DNA from: Pseudomonas sp. FeN3W
GTDB lineage: Bacteria; Pseudomonadota; Gammaproteobacteria; Pseudomonadales; Pseudomonadaceae
Reading direction: 5' to 3'
Assembly: GCA_030263805.2 (NCBI GenBank)
Contig: CP136010.1
Span: 2,743,001-2,807,000 of the forward strand
Length of the DNA stretch: 64,000 nucleotides
Under the pieces are notes generated by a model, which ran no database searches, was not told the DNA's origin, and saw only the letters and a program-made list of their open reading frames with translations. Position 1 is the stretch's first letter. Every line of letters starts with the position of its first letter. Positions 16,350 through 24,457 of this stretch are shown here, in pieces. The translations under genes were made by a program, and so were the position numbers.

Positions 16350-17057
16350 TTAGCCGCACTTGGAGTTGCCGCAGTTCAAGCAGGTGGCGCAGCCGTCCAT
16401 CTGCACCACGGCCTGGGTATTGCACTTGTTGCATAGCTGCGCACCAGCCGGAAAGCCTTCGCCCGGCTCCACCGCCACGGCGCCCTGACTGGCCTCGTAG
16501 GCGGCGCGCTTCTCGGCCAGGTACTTGAGCTGGGCTTCGTCCAGCGCCTGGCCTTCGAGCATGCCGATGGCGATCAGATGGCGCTCCAGCACCGCACCGA
16601 TCTCGGCCACGATCGACGGCATGTAGACGCCGCCCTTCTTCAGGTAGCCGCCACGCGGGTCGAACACTGCCTTGAGCTCCTCGACGAGGAAGGTGCAGTC
16701 GCCGCCCTTGCGGAACACCGCGGACATGATCCGGGTGAGCGCGACGATCCACTGGAAGTGGTCCATGTTCTTGGAATTGATGAAGATCTCGAACGGGCGG
16801 CGCTGCTCATGCGGCGTGCCGGCGTTGAGCACGATGTCGTTCACAGTGACGTACAGCGCATGTTCGAACAGCGGCGACTTGATCTTGTAGGTCATGCCGA
16901 TCAGGGTTTCCGGGCGCTGCAGGCTCTCGTCCATCTCCACCACGTTGACGGCCTTGCTCGCCGTGCCGTCGCTAGCGCTGGCCGCAGTCGCGGGGCGCTC
17001 GAGGGTCTCGTCGACGACCTTGAAGCCCTTGATGCGCTGGGTGATCTTTACGGTCAT
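16350..17057 (-). CDS. nrdJb: Class II ribonucleotide reductase, second component NrdJb
   Basis: This 235-residue protein is the separately encoded C-terminal part of the adenosylcobalamin-dependent reductase. It has a TSCPD-type domain (about residues 60-170) and a C-terminal cysteine cluster CNKC...CATCLNCGNSKCG. The cysteines should relay electrons to the NrdJa active site and/or bind zinc. In P. aeruginosa nrdJ is split in the same way and both parts are needed. It lies 63 bases downstream of nrdJa on the same strand. ATG 17057 (MTVKITQRIKG) is preceded by GGAG. Confidence 0.9.
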   Translation of the reverse strand: MTVKITQRIKGFKVVDETLERPATAASASDGTASKAVNVVEMDESLQRPETLIGMTYKIKSPLFEHALYVTVNDIVLNAGTPHEQRRPFEIFINSKNMDHFQWIVALTRIMSAVFRKGGDCTFLVEELKAVFDPRGGYLKKGGVYMPSIVAEIGAVLERHLIAIGMLEGQALDEAQLKYLAEKRAAYEASQGAVAVEPGEGFPAGAQLCNKCNTQAVVQMDGCATCLNCGNSKCG

Positions 17058-17120
17058 TGTGCAATCTCTCCTGCCGGGCGGCGCTCGCGGCCCGGCGTCC
17101 AAACGGTTGGCGGGCCGGCT

Positions 17121-19271
17121 TCAGTACTTGCCGTAGTAGCCTTCTTTGAGGGCGTCGAACAGGTTGGCGGCGGTGTTCACCTCGCCGTCGTACTCGACTT
17201 CCTGGTTGCCCTTGAGCTCGACCACGCTGCCGTCTTCAAGGGTGAAGCGGTACAGGGTCTTCTCCAGGTCGGCTTCCTTGACCAGCACGCCCTGGAAGGC
17301 CGCCGGGTTGAAGCGGAAGGTGGTGCAGCCCTTCAGGCCCTGGCGCCAGGCGTAGCGGTAGATGTCCTTGAACGCCTCGAACGGATAGTCGGTCGGCACG
17401 TTGGCGGTCTTGGAGATCGACGAGTCGACCCAGCGCTGCGCAGCGGCCTGGATATCCACGTGCTGGGTCGGGCTGACGTCGTCGGCGGAGATGAAGTAGT
17501 CCGGCAGCTTCTCGCCCGGCTCGTCGGAGCCCGGCCTGGCGCGCTCGTTGACCAGCGTGCGATAGGCCAGCAGCTCGTAGCTGAACACCTCGATCTTCTC
17601 CTTGGCCTTGCGCCCGGGGCGGATCAGGTTGCGCGAATAGTGGTGGGCGAAGCTCGGCTCGATGCCGTTGGAGGCGTTGTTGGCCAGGCTCAGGCTGATG
17701 GTGCCGGTGGGCGCGATGGAGCTGTGGTGGGTGAAGCGCGCGCCCTGCTCGGCCAGCGCCTCGATCAGCTCCGGGGCGTACTCGGCGATCTTCTGCATGT
17801 AACGCGAATACTTGGCGTGCAGCACGCGACCGGCGACCTGGTCGCCGACCTTGTAACCGTCCTTGGCCATCTCCGGACGCTTGCGCAGCATCTCGGCGGT
17901 GACGTCGAAGGTCTGGCTCAGCAACGGTGCCGGCCCTTTCTCCTTCGACAGCTCCAGCGCCTGTTCCCAGCCGACCAGCGCCATCTCGCGGGCGACTTCC
18001 TCGGTGAACACGCAGGCTTCCGGGCTGCCATAGCGCAGCTTGAGCAGGGTCAGGGTCGAGCCGAGGCCGAGGAAGCCCATGCCATGGCGGCGCTTGCTTT
18101 CGATTTCGTGACGCTGCTGTTCCAGCGGCAGTCCGTTGATCTCCACCACGTTGTCGAGCATGCGAGTGAAGACGCGCACCACCTCGCGGTACTTGTCCCA
18201 GTCGAAGCGCGCGTCCGCACCGAACGGGTCGATGACGAAGTGGGTCAGGTTGATCGAGCCCAGCAGGCACGAGCCGTACGGCGGCAGCGGTTGCTCGCCG
18301 CAGGGGTTGGTGGCGCGGATCGCTTCGCACCACCAGTTGTTGTTCAGCTGGTTGACGCGGTCGATGAGGATGAAGCCCGGCTCGGCGTAGTCATAGGTGG
18401 AGACCATGATCATGTCCCACAGATGCCGCGCCTTGACCCGCCCGTAGATCCTGCAGGCGACCAGGCCATCGTCGCGCACGATATAGCCGTCATGCACCGG
18501 CCATTCGCGCCAGAGCACATGCTCGGCGTCCACCAGATCGAGCTCGGCGGCTTCCTTGGCGTGCACCGGGAAGATCAGCGGCCACTCGCCGTCGGCCTCC
18601 ACCGCCTGCATGAACTCGTCGGTGATCAACAGGCTGAGGTTGAACTGGCGCAGCCGGCCGTCTTCGCGCTTGGCGCGGATGAACTCGCGCACATCCGGAT
18701 GGCCGACATCGAAGGTGCCCATCTGCGCGCCGCGGCGGCCGCCAGCCGAACTCACGGTGAAGCACATCTTGTCGAAGATATCCATGAACGACAGCGGACC
18801 GCTGGTGTGCGCACCAGCGCCGGAGACGAAGGAACCACGCGGACGCAAGGTGCTGAACTCGTAGCCGATACCGCAGCCGGCCTTGAGCGTCAGGCCAGCC
18901 TCGTGGACCTTGCCGAGGATGTCGTCCATCGAGTCGGTGATCGAACCCGAGACGGTGCAGTTGATGGTCGAGGTGGCCGGCTTGTAGTCCTGCGCGCCGG
19001 CGTTGGAGATGATCCGTCCGGCCGGGATGGCGCCGTTGCGCAGCGCCCAGAGGAAGCGCTCGTGCCAGTGCTCACGCTGCTCGGCCAGCTCGACGTCGGC
19101 CAGGGCGCGGGCGACCCGCTGCCAGGTGGCGTCGACGCTGTCGTCGATGGGCGTGCCGTCCTTGCTGGTCAGACGGTACTTCTGCGACCAGATGTCTTCG
19201 GAAGCCGCCTGCAGGGCGATGCTGGAAGTGCTCTTGCTGTCTGCCGCGATGGGCCCGTCCGTCTTCGCCAT
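17121..19271 (-). CDS. nrdJa: Adenosylcobalamin-dependent (class II) ribonucleotide reductase, catalytic component NrdJa
   Basis: This 716-residue catalytic protein reduces ribonucleotides using a B12-derived radical and needs no oxygen. Motifs include STINCTVSGSITDSMD (first redox cysteine region), the specificity/radical region LKAGCGIGYEFSTLRPRG and the NPCGEQPLPPYGSC block that contains the active-site radical cysteine and glutamate. The C-terminal barrel has SIAPTGTISL. The electron-relaying C-terminal cysteines are missing from this chain and are supplied by nrdJb downstream. An ANR/DNR-type box upstream points to induction at low oxygen. Confidence 0.95.
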   Translation of the reverse strand: MAKTDGPIAADSKSTSSIALQAASEDIWSQKYRLTSKDGTPIDDSVDATWQRVARALADVELAEQREHWHERFLWALRNGAIPAGRIISNAGAQDYKPATSTINCTVSGSITDSMDDILGKVHEAGLTLKAGCGIGYEFSTLRPRGSFVSGAGAHTSGPLSFMDIFDKMCFTVSSAGGRRGAQMGTFDVGHPDVREFIRAKREDGRLRQFNLSLLITDEFMQAVEADGEWPLIFPVHAKEAAELDLVDAEHVLWREWPVHDGYIVRDDGLVACRIYGRVKARHLWDMIMVSTYDYAEPGFILIDRVNQLNNNWWCEAIRATNPCGEQPLPPYGSCLLGSINLTHFVIDPFGADARFDWDKYREVVRVFTRMLDNVVEINGLPLEQQRHEIESKRRHGMGFLGLGSTLTLLKLRYGSPEACVFTEEVAREMALVGWEQALELSKEKGPAPLLSQTFDVTAEMLRKRPEMAKDGYKVGDQVAGRVLHAKYSRYMQKIAEYAPELIEALAEQGARFTHHSSIAPTGTISLSLANNASNGIEPSFAHHYSRNLIRPGRKAKEKIEVFSYELLAYRTLVNERARPGSDEPGEKLPDYFISADDVSPTQHVDIQAAAQRWVDSSISKTANVPTDYPFEAFKDIYRYAWRQGLKGCTTFRFNPAAFQGVLVKEADLEKTLYRFTLEDGSVVELKGNQEVEYDGEVNTAANLFDALKEGYYGKY

Positions 19272-19345
19272 GCGCTGCGCATCCTCGTGCCGAAATTGGG
19301 AGAAATGAAAGCTCGCACGATAGGCGAATTCGACAGGCGCCGTAC

Positions 19346-19359
19346 ATGATGCATATCAA
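19346..19359 (-). promoter_or_regulatory. ANR/DNR (FNR-type) box upstream of nrdJa
   Basis: The minus strand reads TTGAT-ATGC-ATCAT, matching TTGAT-N4-ATCAA at nine of ten positions, centred about 80 bases before the nrdJa start. Anr and Dnr are known to activate class II/III reductase genes in P. aeruginosa under oxygen limitation, which fits the enzyme's use. Confidence 0.65.
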
Positions 19360-19418
19360 ACTAGGCAACGCGAACGACGACTGGTGTCAGGCATCGGCAG
19401 CCACGTTCGCCAGAAACG

Positions 19419-19445
19419 AAAAAACCCGCCGAGAGGCGGGTTCTT
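19419..19445 (-). terminator. Terminator of the rpmB-rpmG operon
   Basis: An 8-bp stem (AACCCGCC / GGCGGGTT) with a GAGA loop is followed on the minus strand by six T. It lies 20 bases downstream of rpmG. The plus strand also has a T-rich tail. Confidence 0.85.
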
Positions 19446-19463
19446 TCTTCAAGGGCCGATCAA

Positions 19464-19619
19464 TTACTTGATCTTGGCTTCCTTGTAGATCACGTGCTTG
19501 CGTACGACCGGATCGAATTTCTTGATTTCGATCTTGTCGGGGGTGGTGCGCTTGTTCTTGTCGGTGGTGTAGAAGTGGCCGGTACCGGCGCTGGACACCA
19601 AACGGATCAGGTCACGCAT
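19464..19619 (-). CDS. rpmG: 50S ribosomal protein L33
   Basis: This 51-residue protein begins MRDLIRLVSSAGTGHFYTT and ends KHVIYKEAKIK, the full L33 sequence. It lacks the four zinc-binding cysteines found in some L33 paralogues, so it is the zinc-independent form. A GGAG site precedes the start. It follows rpmB by 11 bases, the usual bacterial pair. Confidence 0.97.
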   Translation of the reverse strand: MRDLIRLVSSAGTGHFYTTDKNKRTTPDKIEIKKFDPVVRKHVIYKEAKIK

Positions 19620-19630
19620 GATTGCTCTCC

Positions 19631-19867
19631 TTAAACCTTTTCGCCGCGGGCGCGCAGCTCGGACAGAACGACGTCAATGCCGCGCTTGTCGATGATGCGC
19701 ATGCCTTTGGCACTCAGGCGCAGACGGACGAAGCGGTTCTCCGACTCGACCCAGAAGCGATGATGCTGCAGGTTCGGCAGGAAACGACGACGGGTTTTGT
19801 TCATTGCGTGGGAAACGTTGTTCCCGGTTACCGGACCCTTACCGGTAACTTGACAGACTCTCGACAT
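19631..19867 (-). CDS. rpmB: 50S ribosomal protein L28
   Basis: This 78-residue basic protein begins MSRVCQVTGKGPVTGNNVSH and contains NKTRRRFLPNLQHHRFW, which identifies L28. Only one cysteine is present, so it is the zinc-free type. It is first in the rpmB-rpmG operon with a plausible sigma-70 promoter about 150 bases upstream. Confidence 0.97.
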   Translation of the reverse strand: MSRVCQVTGKGPVTGNNVSHAMNKTRRRFLPNLQHHRFWVESENRFVRLRLSAKGMRIIDKRGIDVVLSELRARGEKV

Positions 19868-20016
19868 GCCTCAGCCCTCTAAAACCACATGCCCAACCCG
19901 GCATGGGTTGGCCGCTTGAATTCACTTGTCAGTTCGGCGCTCAGCGCCACGTTTCATGGGGGTCTTACCGGCCACGTTGCGAACGAAGATACCGGGCCCC
20001 TAGAAAAGAGCGCTGC

Positions 20017-20045
20017 TTTATATCAGAAACCCCTTAGGGCAACAA
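20017..20045 (-). promoter_or_regulatory. Candidate sigma-70 promoter of rpmB-rpmG
   Basis: On the minus strand TTGTTG, a 17-base spacer and TATAAA form a reasonable promoter pair about 150 bases before the rpmB start. Confidence 0.5.
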
Positions 20046-20162
20046 GCGCGGATTGATATTTCCGCCCGATTGCCATGCCTTCGAGAGCGGCTGCTCAAGG
20101 CCGACCAGGGGTCTGAGCGCCACTACCCGTTCGTCAGCTCACCACTTATATATAGGTGGCGA

Positions 20163-21788
20163 TCAACCTGCGCTGCCCCGCGCCTCGTCGCGCAACTGCC
20201 GACGCAGCAACTTGCCCACGGCGGTCTTCGGCAGCTCGTCGCGCAACTCGAGATAGCTCGGCATCTTGTAGCCGGTGAGGTACTGCCGGCAATGCTCGAG
20301 CAACACCTGCGCGTCGACCGCATCGTCCTTGAGGCTGACGAAGACCTTCACCGCCTCGCCCTTGCGCGCATCCGGCACACCGACCGCCACGCATTCACGC
20401 ACGGATGGGTGCTGCATGAGCACATCCTCGATCTCGTTGGGAAAGACGTTGAAGCCTGAAACCAGGATCATGTCCTTCTTGCGGTCGACGATCTTCACGA
20501 AGCCGTCGGCATCCAGCAAGGCAATGTCGCCGGTCTTCAACCAGCCGTCCGGCGTGAGCACCTTGGCTGTCTCGTCCGGGCGCTGCCAGTAGCCCTGCAT
20601 CACCTGCGGGCCGCGCAGCCATAGCTCGCCCGGCGTTTCCGGCGCTACGTCGTTGCCCTCGTCGTCGACGGTGCGCAGCTCGGTTTCGATCAGCGCCTGG
20701 CCGATGTAGCCCTCGCGGTAAGGGCTGAGCTGAGTACCGGTCGCTACCACCGGCGAGGCCTCGGTCAGGCCGAAACCTTCGCGGATCGGCGCCCCGGTCA
20801 GTGCCTCCCAGCGACGCCCGACTTCACTATTGAGCGGCGCGCCGCCGGACGTCGCCCACTTCAGATGGGAGAAATCGATGCTGCGAAACTCCGGGTGATT
20901 CATCAGCCCGACGAACAGCGTGTTGATGCCGCTGAGCAGACTGAACGGATAGCGCTGCATGGCACCGATGGTTTCGTCCAGGTTGCGCCCGTCACGGATG
21001 AATACCGTGTGCAGACCCATGCCTACCGAACTCAGGCAGTTCGTGGCAAACGCCATGATGTGATACAGCGGCAGCGGCGCGATGCGCACGTCCTTTTCCG
21101 GTTCGAGCAACCCCGGCCGGTCGAACAGTTCGATGGTCTGCAACACATTGGCCAGCAGGTTGCGATGCGTGAGCATCGCGCCCTTGGACACACCGGTGGT
21201 GCCACCTGTGTACTGCAGCAACGCCAGCCGGTCGAGCCCTGCCTCGCGCTCCAGCGGCGGGCTTTCCGCCCCCAGCCGCAGGGCCTGCATGAAGCGTTGC
21301 GTTCCCGCCTCGCCGCTTTCGTGAGTCGGCCTCTGCAGGTCATCGACGCTGGTGAGCATGACGTGCTCCAGCTCGGTGTCCGCTTGCACCGCGCGTACCA
21401 GCGGCAACAGCCGATCGAGCACCAGGATCGCCTTGGCGCCGGAGTCACGGAACTGATGACGGGCCTCGGCGGCCGTGTAATGCGGATTGGTATTGACGAT
21501 CACCAACCCAGCCTTGAGCGCGCCGAACACGGCGATGGGGTATTGCAACGAATTGGGCAGCTGCAGCGCCAACCGGTCTCCGGGTTGCAACCCAGCGTGA
21601 TGCCGCAGGTAGCGGCCGAAAGCATCGGCACGACTGCCCAGCTCGGCGTAAGTGAGGTAGTCGTCGCCACAGGAAAATGCCGCGCGCTGCGGATGCTTCG
21701 CGCAGGCCTGAGAGAGCAGGTCATGGACGTTCTGGTAGCCGCCACGGGCGAGTTCGGTAGCCACGTAGCCTTGTACGGAAGCGGACAT
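20163..21788 (-). CDS. Long-chain/medium-chain fatty acid-CoA ligase (AMP-binding family)
   Basis: This 541-residue adenylate-forming enzyme activates a carboxylic acid to its CoA thioester. It has the phosphate-binding motif LLQYTGGTTGVSKGAMLTH, the ATP motif GFGLTEASPVV, the hinge block GWLKTGDIALLDADGF...IVDRKKDMI and the catalytic lysine region near the C-terminus (ELPKTAVGKLLRRQLRDE). The ATG at 21788 has GGAG 7 bases upstream; the ATG at 21794 is too close to that site. It is divergent from an IclR regulator and shares a promoter motif with the beta-oxidation operon 9 kb away, so it probably feeds that pathway. FadD is the closest family; the acid substrate is unknown. Confidence 0.88.
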   Translation of the reverse strand: MSASVQGYVATELARGGYQNVHDLLSQACAKHPQRAAFSCGDDYLTYAELGSRADAFGRYLRHHAGLQPGDRLALQLPNSLQYPIAVFGALKAGLVIVNTNPHYTAAEARHQFRDSGAKAILVLDRLLPLVRAVQADTELEHVMLTSVDDLQRPTHESGEAGTQRFMQALRLGAESPPLEREAGLDRLALLQYTGGTTGVSKGAMLTHRNLLANVLQTIELFDRPGLLEPEKDVRIAPLPLYHIMAFATNCLSSVGMGLHTVFIRDGRNLDETIGAMQRYPFSLLSGINTLFVGLMNHPEFRSIDFSHLKWATSGGAPLNSEVGRRWEALTGAPIREGFGLTEASPVVATGTQLSPYREGYIGQALIETELRTVDDEGNDVAPETPGELWLRGPQVMQGYWQRPDETAKVLTPDGWLKTGDIALLDADGFVKIVDRKKDMILVSGFNVFPNEIEDVLMQHPSVRECVAVGVPDARKGEAVKVFVSLKDDAVDAQVLLEHCRQYLTGYKMPSYLELRDELPKTAVGKLLRRQLRDEARGSAG

Positions 21789-21818
21789 CGACATTCTCCA
21801 AAATGAATTATTGTTTTA

Positions 21819-21829
21819 CTGTGCGAAAC
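21819..21829 (+). promoter_or_regulatory. Candidate operator motif in the ligase/iclR intergenic region
   Basis: CTGTGCGAAAC occurs here and again, on the opposite strand, at 30781-30791 upstream of the beta-oxidation operon. The local IclR regulator is the natural candidate to bind it. Confidence 0.4.
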
Positions 21830-21957
21830 TGGATGTCGAATCCGATAGTAGTAGATCGCTTTTTCCGTCGCAATGATCGCCAATGGCCGCACTGCTCGCG
21901 GTCGAGTGATCTGCTATCGTTCGCCACCGCTGCCCACTAGCCAGACAGACCGAAACC

Positions 21958-22743
21958 ATGAGCGACGACATCGAAGACACCGGCACTCCCAAGGACCGCA
22001 AGTTCGTCGAGGCCCTGGCCCGCGGGCTGGACGTGCTGCGTGCCTTTACCCATGGCTCGGTGGTGATGGGCAACCAGGACATCGCACGCATCACCGGGCT
22101 ACCCAAGCCGACGGTGTCGCGCATGACCTACACACTGACCAAGCTCGGCTACCTCAGCTATTCGCAGCAGCTGGAGAAATACCAGCTCGACTCCGGCGTG
22201 CTGGCGCTCGGCTACGCCTACGTCTCCAACCTGCGCGTGCGCCAGCTGGCCAAGCCGTACATGGATGAGTTCGCCCGCCGCACCAACACCACCGTGGGCC
22301 TGACCTGCCGCGACCGACTGTCGATGATCTACGTGGAAAACTGCCGCCCGGCCGAGGTCACCACCCTGCGCATGGATGCCGGCGTGCGCCTGCCGCTGGC
22401 CACCACCGCCGCCGGTCGTGCCTTTCTCGCCGCCACACCGGAGAAGGAACGCGAGCATCTGATGGCCGCGCTGGCCAGCAAGTACGGCGATGGCTGGGCC
22501 GCCATCGAGGTTTCGCTGCACGCCTCGTTCGAAGAGTTCATGCAGCACGGCTTCTGCCTGTCGTTGGGCGACTGGGACCGCAACGTGATGGCCGCCGGTG
22601 TGCCGCTGCACCTGGCCGACGGCAGCATCATGGCGCTGACCTGCGGTGCGCCGTCATTCCAGCTCAGCGAGGACACCCTGAAGAACTCGCTGGCCCACCA
22701 GCTGGAAATGCTCGCCCGCGATATCGAAAGCCTCGGCGTCTGA
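21958..22743 (+). CDS. IclR-family transcriptional regulator
   Basis: This 261-residue protein has an N-terminal winged helix-turn-helix (about residues 18-80, including LARGLDVLRAF and ITGLPKPTVSRM) and a C-terminal GAF-like IclR effector domain (about 95-255, with LPLATTAAGRAFLAA). IclR proteins usually control catabolic genes and bind the pathway substrate or its CoA ester. It is transcribed away from the acyl-CoA ligase, which it most likely controls together with the PimFCD-like operon. It ends 3 bases from the convergent tetR-type gene. Confidence 0.9.
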   Translation: MSDDIEDTGTPKDRKFVEALARGLDVLRAFTHGSVVMGNQDIARITGLPKPTVSRMTYTLTKLGYLSYSQQLEKYQLDSGVLALGYAYVSNLRVRQLAKPYMDEFARRTNTTVGLTCRDRLSMIYVENCRPAEVTTLRMDAGVRLPLATTAAGRAFLAATPEKEREHLMAALASKYGDGWAAIEVSLHASFEEFMQHGFCLSLGDWDRNVMAAGVPLHLADGSIMALTCGAPSFQLSEDTLKNSLAHQLEMLARDIESLGV

Positions 22744-22746
22744 TCG

Positions 22747-23325
22747 TCAGGCCCTGACGCTGGCCCAGGCGATGTCCGCGAGCAGCTCGCGGCAGTCGGC
22801 CAGCGCGGTACGGAAACGTCCCGCCAGCCAGTTGCGCGCCATGTCGTGGCAGGGTCCGATCACCACCGCGAGAAAGCAATCGCCGGGCATCCGCCGGAAC
22901 GCCCCGCTTTCGCGATGACGCCGCAGAATCGCCCCAACCCGCTCGCCGTGGGCGCGATTGACCTCGCGCAGCTGCTCGCCCATCTCCCCGGCCTCGACCC
23001 GCCCGCGGTTGTGCAGAACGAAGCGCGCCCAATCCGGGTTCGCCACCACCCAGTCGATGTAGCGGGTGACGAACAGGCGGACGCAGGCCTCGGCATCCAG
23101 TGTCTCGATCAGCCCGGCTTCGAGCAGCGCAGCATACTCGCCGATGCCTTCCAGATACAGCGCGGCGATGATCCGCTCACGATTGCCGAAGTGGTGATAG
23201 AGGCTGCCGATGCTGGCGCCGGAGCGATCACGAATCATCTCGATGGTGGTCGCCTCCACGCCGAATTCGGTGAAACAGGCGAGTGCGGCCTGAAGGATTT
23301 CCTGCTTGCGGCTACTACGGGCCAT
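22747..23325 (-). CDS. TetR-family transcriptional regulator
   Basis: This 192-residue protein has the TetR DNA-binding domain at residues 4-50 (RKQEILQAALACFTEFG, then ASIGSLYHHFGNRERI). The helical C-terminal part should bind a hydrophobic ligand. The ATG at 23325 matches the start of the domain. It is divergent from an alpha/beta hydrolase gene, and an inverted repeat between them is a good operator candidate, so it probably represses the hydrolase and itself. Confidence 0.92.
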   Translation of the reverse strand: MARSSRKQEILQAALACFTEFGVEATTIEMIRDRSGASIGSLYHHFGNRERIIAALYLEGIGEYAALLEAGLIETLDAEACVRLFVTRYIDWVVANPDWARFVLHNRGRVEAGEMGEQLREVNRAHGERVGAILRRHRESGAFRRMPGDCFLAVVIGPCHDMARNWLAGRFRTALADCRELLADIAWASVRA

Positions 23326-23341
23326 CCGGCCTCCAATCTGA

Positions 23342-23358
23342 CTAGAATATTTTTCTAG
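23342..23358. promoter_or_regulatory. Inverted repeat, likely TetR-type operator
   Basis: CTAGAA-TATTT-TTCTAG is a perfect 6-bp inverted repeat with a 5-base spacer, 17 bases upstream of the tetR-type start and 67 bases upstream of the divergent hydrolase start. Confidence 0.6.
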
Positions 23359-23424
23359 AATTATCTTCCACCCTTCGTATACTGCACCGATCGCAGCAAT
23401 CGCAGAAGCGCGGAGAACAACAAG

Positions 23425-24309
23425 ATGGCGACGATACAGGTTGAAGAACGCTCCATCGACAACGGCAACGGTCATGCCCTGTCCAGCTACTGGTATCAGC
23501 CGAGCAGCGCGCCATGCGGCGTCGTGCTCATCGCGCCGGCGATGGGCGTGCCGCAGCGCTTCTACACCGACTTCGCCAACTGGCTGGCCGGCCAGGGCTA
23601 CCTGGCGGTGACCTTCGATTACCTCGGCATGGGCCGCTCGCGGCGGGTGCCGCTCCGCCAGTTGAACGTGGACATCCTCGACTGGGCGCGCCACGACTGC
23701 AGCGCAGTGCTCGCCGCGGCCGCCGAAGCCGCCGGTGAATTGCCGCTGTACTGGATCGGCCACAGTGTCGGCGCGCAGATCCTGCCGCTGGTCAAAGGCC
23801 ATGAGCGCCTGACCCGCATCGTCACCATCGCCGCCGGCAGCGGCTACTGGCGCGAGAACAGCCCGCAAATCCGCAGCAAGGCCTGGCTGCTCTGGCATGG
23901 CCTGGCGCCGGTACTGACCGCGATGGCGGGTTACTTCCCGGGTGGTCGCATCGGGGCGGTCGGCGACCTGCCGGCCGGGGTGATTCGCCAGTGGCGGCGC
24001 TGGTGCCTGCATCCGGAGTACCTGGTCGGTGTCGAAGGCGAGCCCATGCGCCAGGCCTTCGCGGCCGTGCGCACGCCCCTGACTTCGCTGTCCTTCAGCG
24101 ACGACGAAATGATGTCGGCGCGCAACACCGAATCCCTGCATGGCTTCTACAGCTCAGCACCAAAAACCATGCAGCGCATCGCGCCCGCGGAAATCGGCGC
24201 CACGCGGATCGGCCACTTCGGCTTCTTCCGTCGCGGCTTCACCGACAGCCTCTGGACGCCGCGTTTGTTGCCGGAGCTGATGCCGAGCCAACAGCGAACC
24301 ATGGCGTAA
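23425..24309 (+). CDS. Alpha/beta hydrolase
   Basis: This 294-residue cytoplasmic hydrolase has the nucleophile elbow GHSVGAQ (serine at about residue 114), an aspartate region around SFSDDEMMSARN and the likely catalytic histidine in RIGHFGFF near the end. The N-terminus PCGVVLIAPAMGVPQRFY forms the oxyanion region. It resembles YheT/serine-aminopeptidase-like esterases. The substrate is unknown, probably an ester or lipid. It is divergent from the TetR gene, which likely controls it. Confidence 0.85.
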   Translation: MATIQVEERSIDNGNGHALSSYWYQPSSAPCGVVLIAPAMGVPQRFYTDFANWLAGQGYLAVTFDYLGMGRSRRVPLRQLNVDILDWARHDCSAVLAAAAEAAGELPLYWIGHSVGAQILPLVKGHERLTRIVTIAAGSGYWRENSPQIRSKAWLLWHGLAPVLTAMAGYFPGGRIGAVGDLPAGVIRQWRRWCLHPEYLVGVEGEPMRQAFAAVRTPLTSLSFSDDEMMSARNTESLHGFYSSAPKTMQRIAPAEIGATRIGHFGFFRRGFTDSLWTPRLLPELMPSQQRTMA

Positions 24310-24457
24310 CCTAACAAGCGCGCTGATTTCGCAGAGCGGAACAGCGTTAGCATATTTCGAAACATATGCGAGGGTTATTCCACTTGCCGGATGGCTGATC
24401 TCCGACAAAAGTGAGGATGGGCTGGTTACAGCCCTTCTCGCCAATGGAGCCTTTGCC

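Noticed and set aside
16578..19349. Plus-strand ORF of 923 codons
   Set aside because: Antisense shadow of nrdJa/nrdJb, both of which have clear catalytic motifs.
19272..19418. Cobalamin riboswitch upstream of the B12-dependent reductase
   Set aside because: The leader is too short and shows no B12-box or large multi-stem structure; only an ANR-type box was found.
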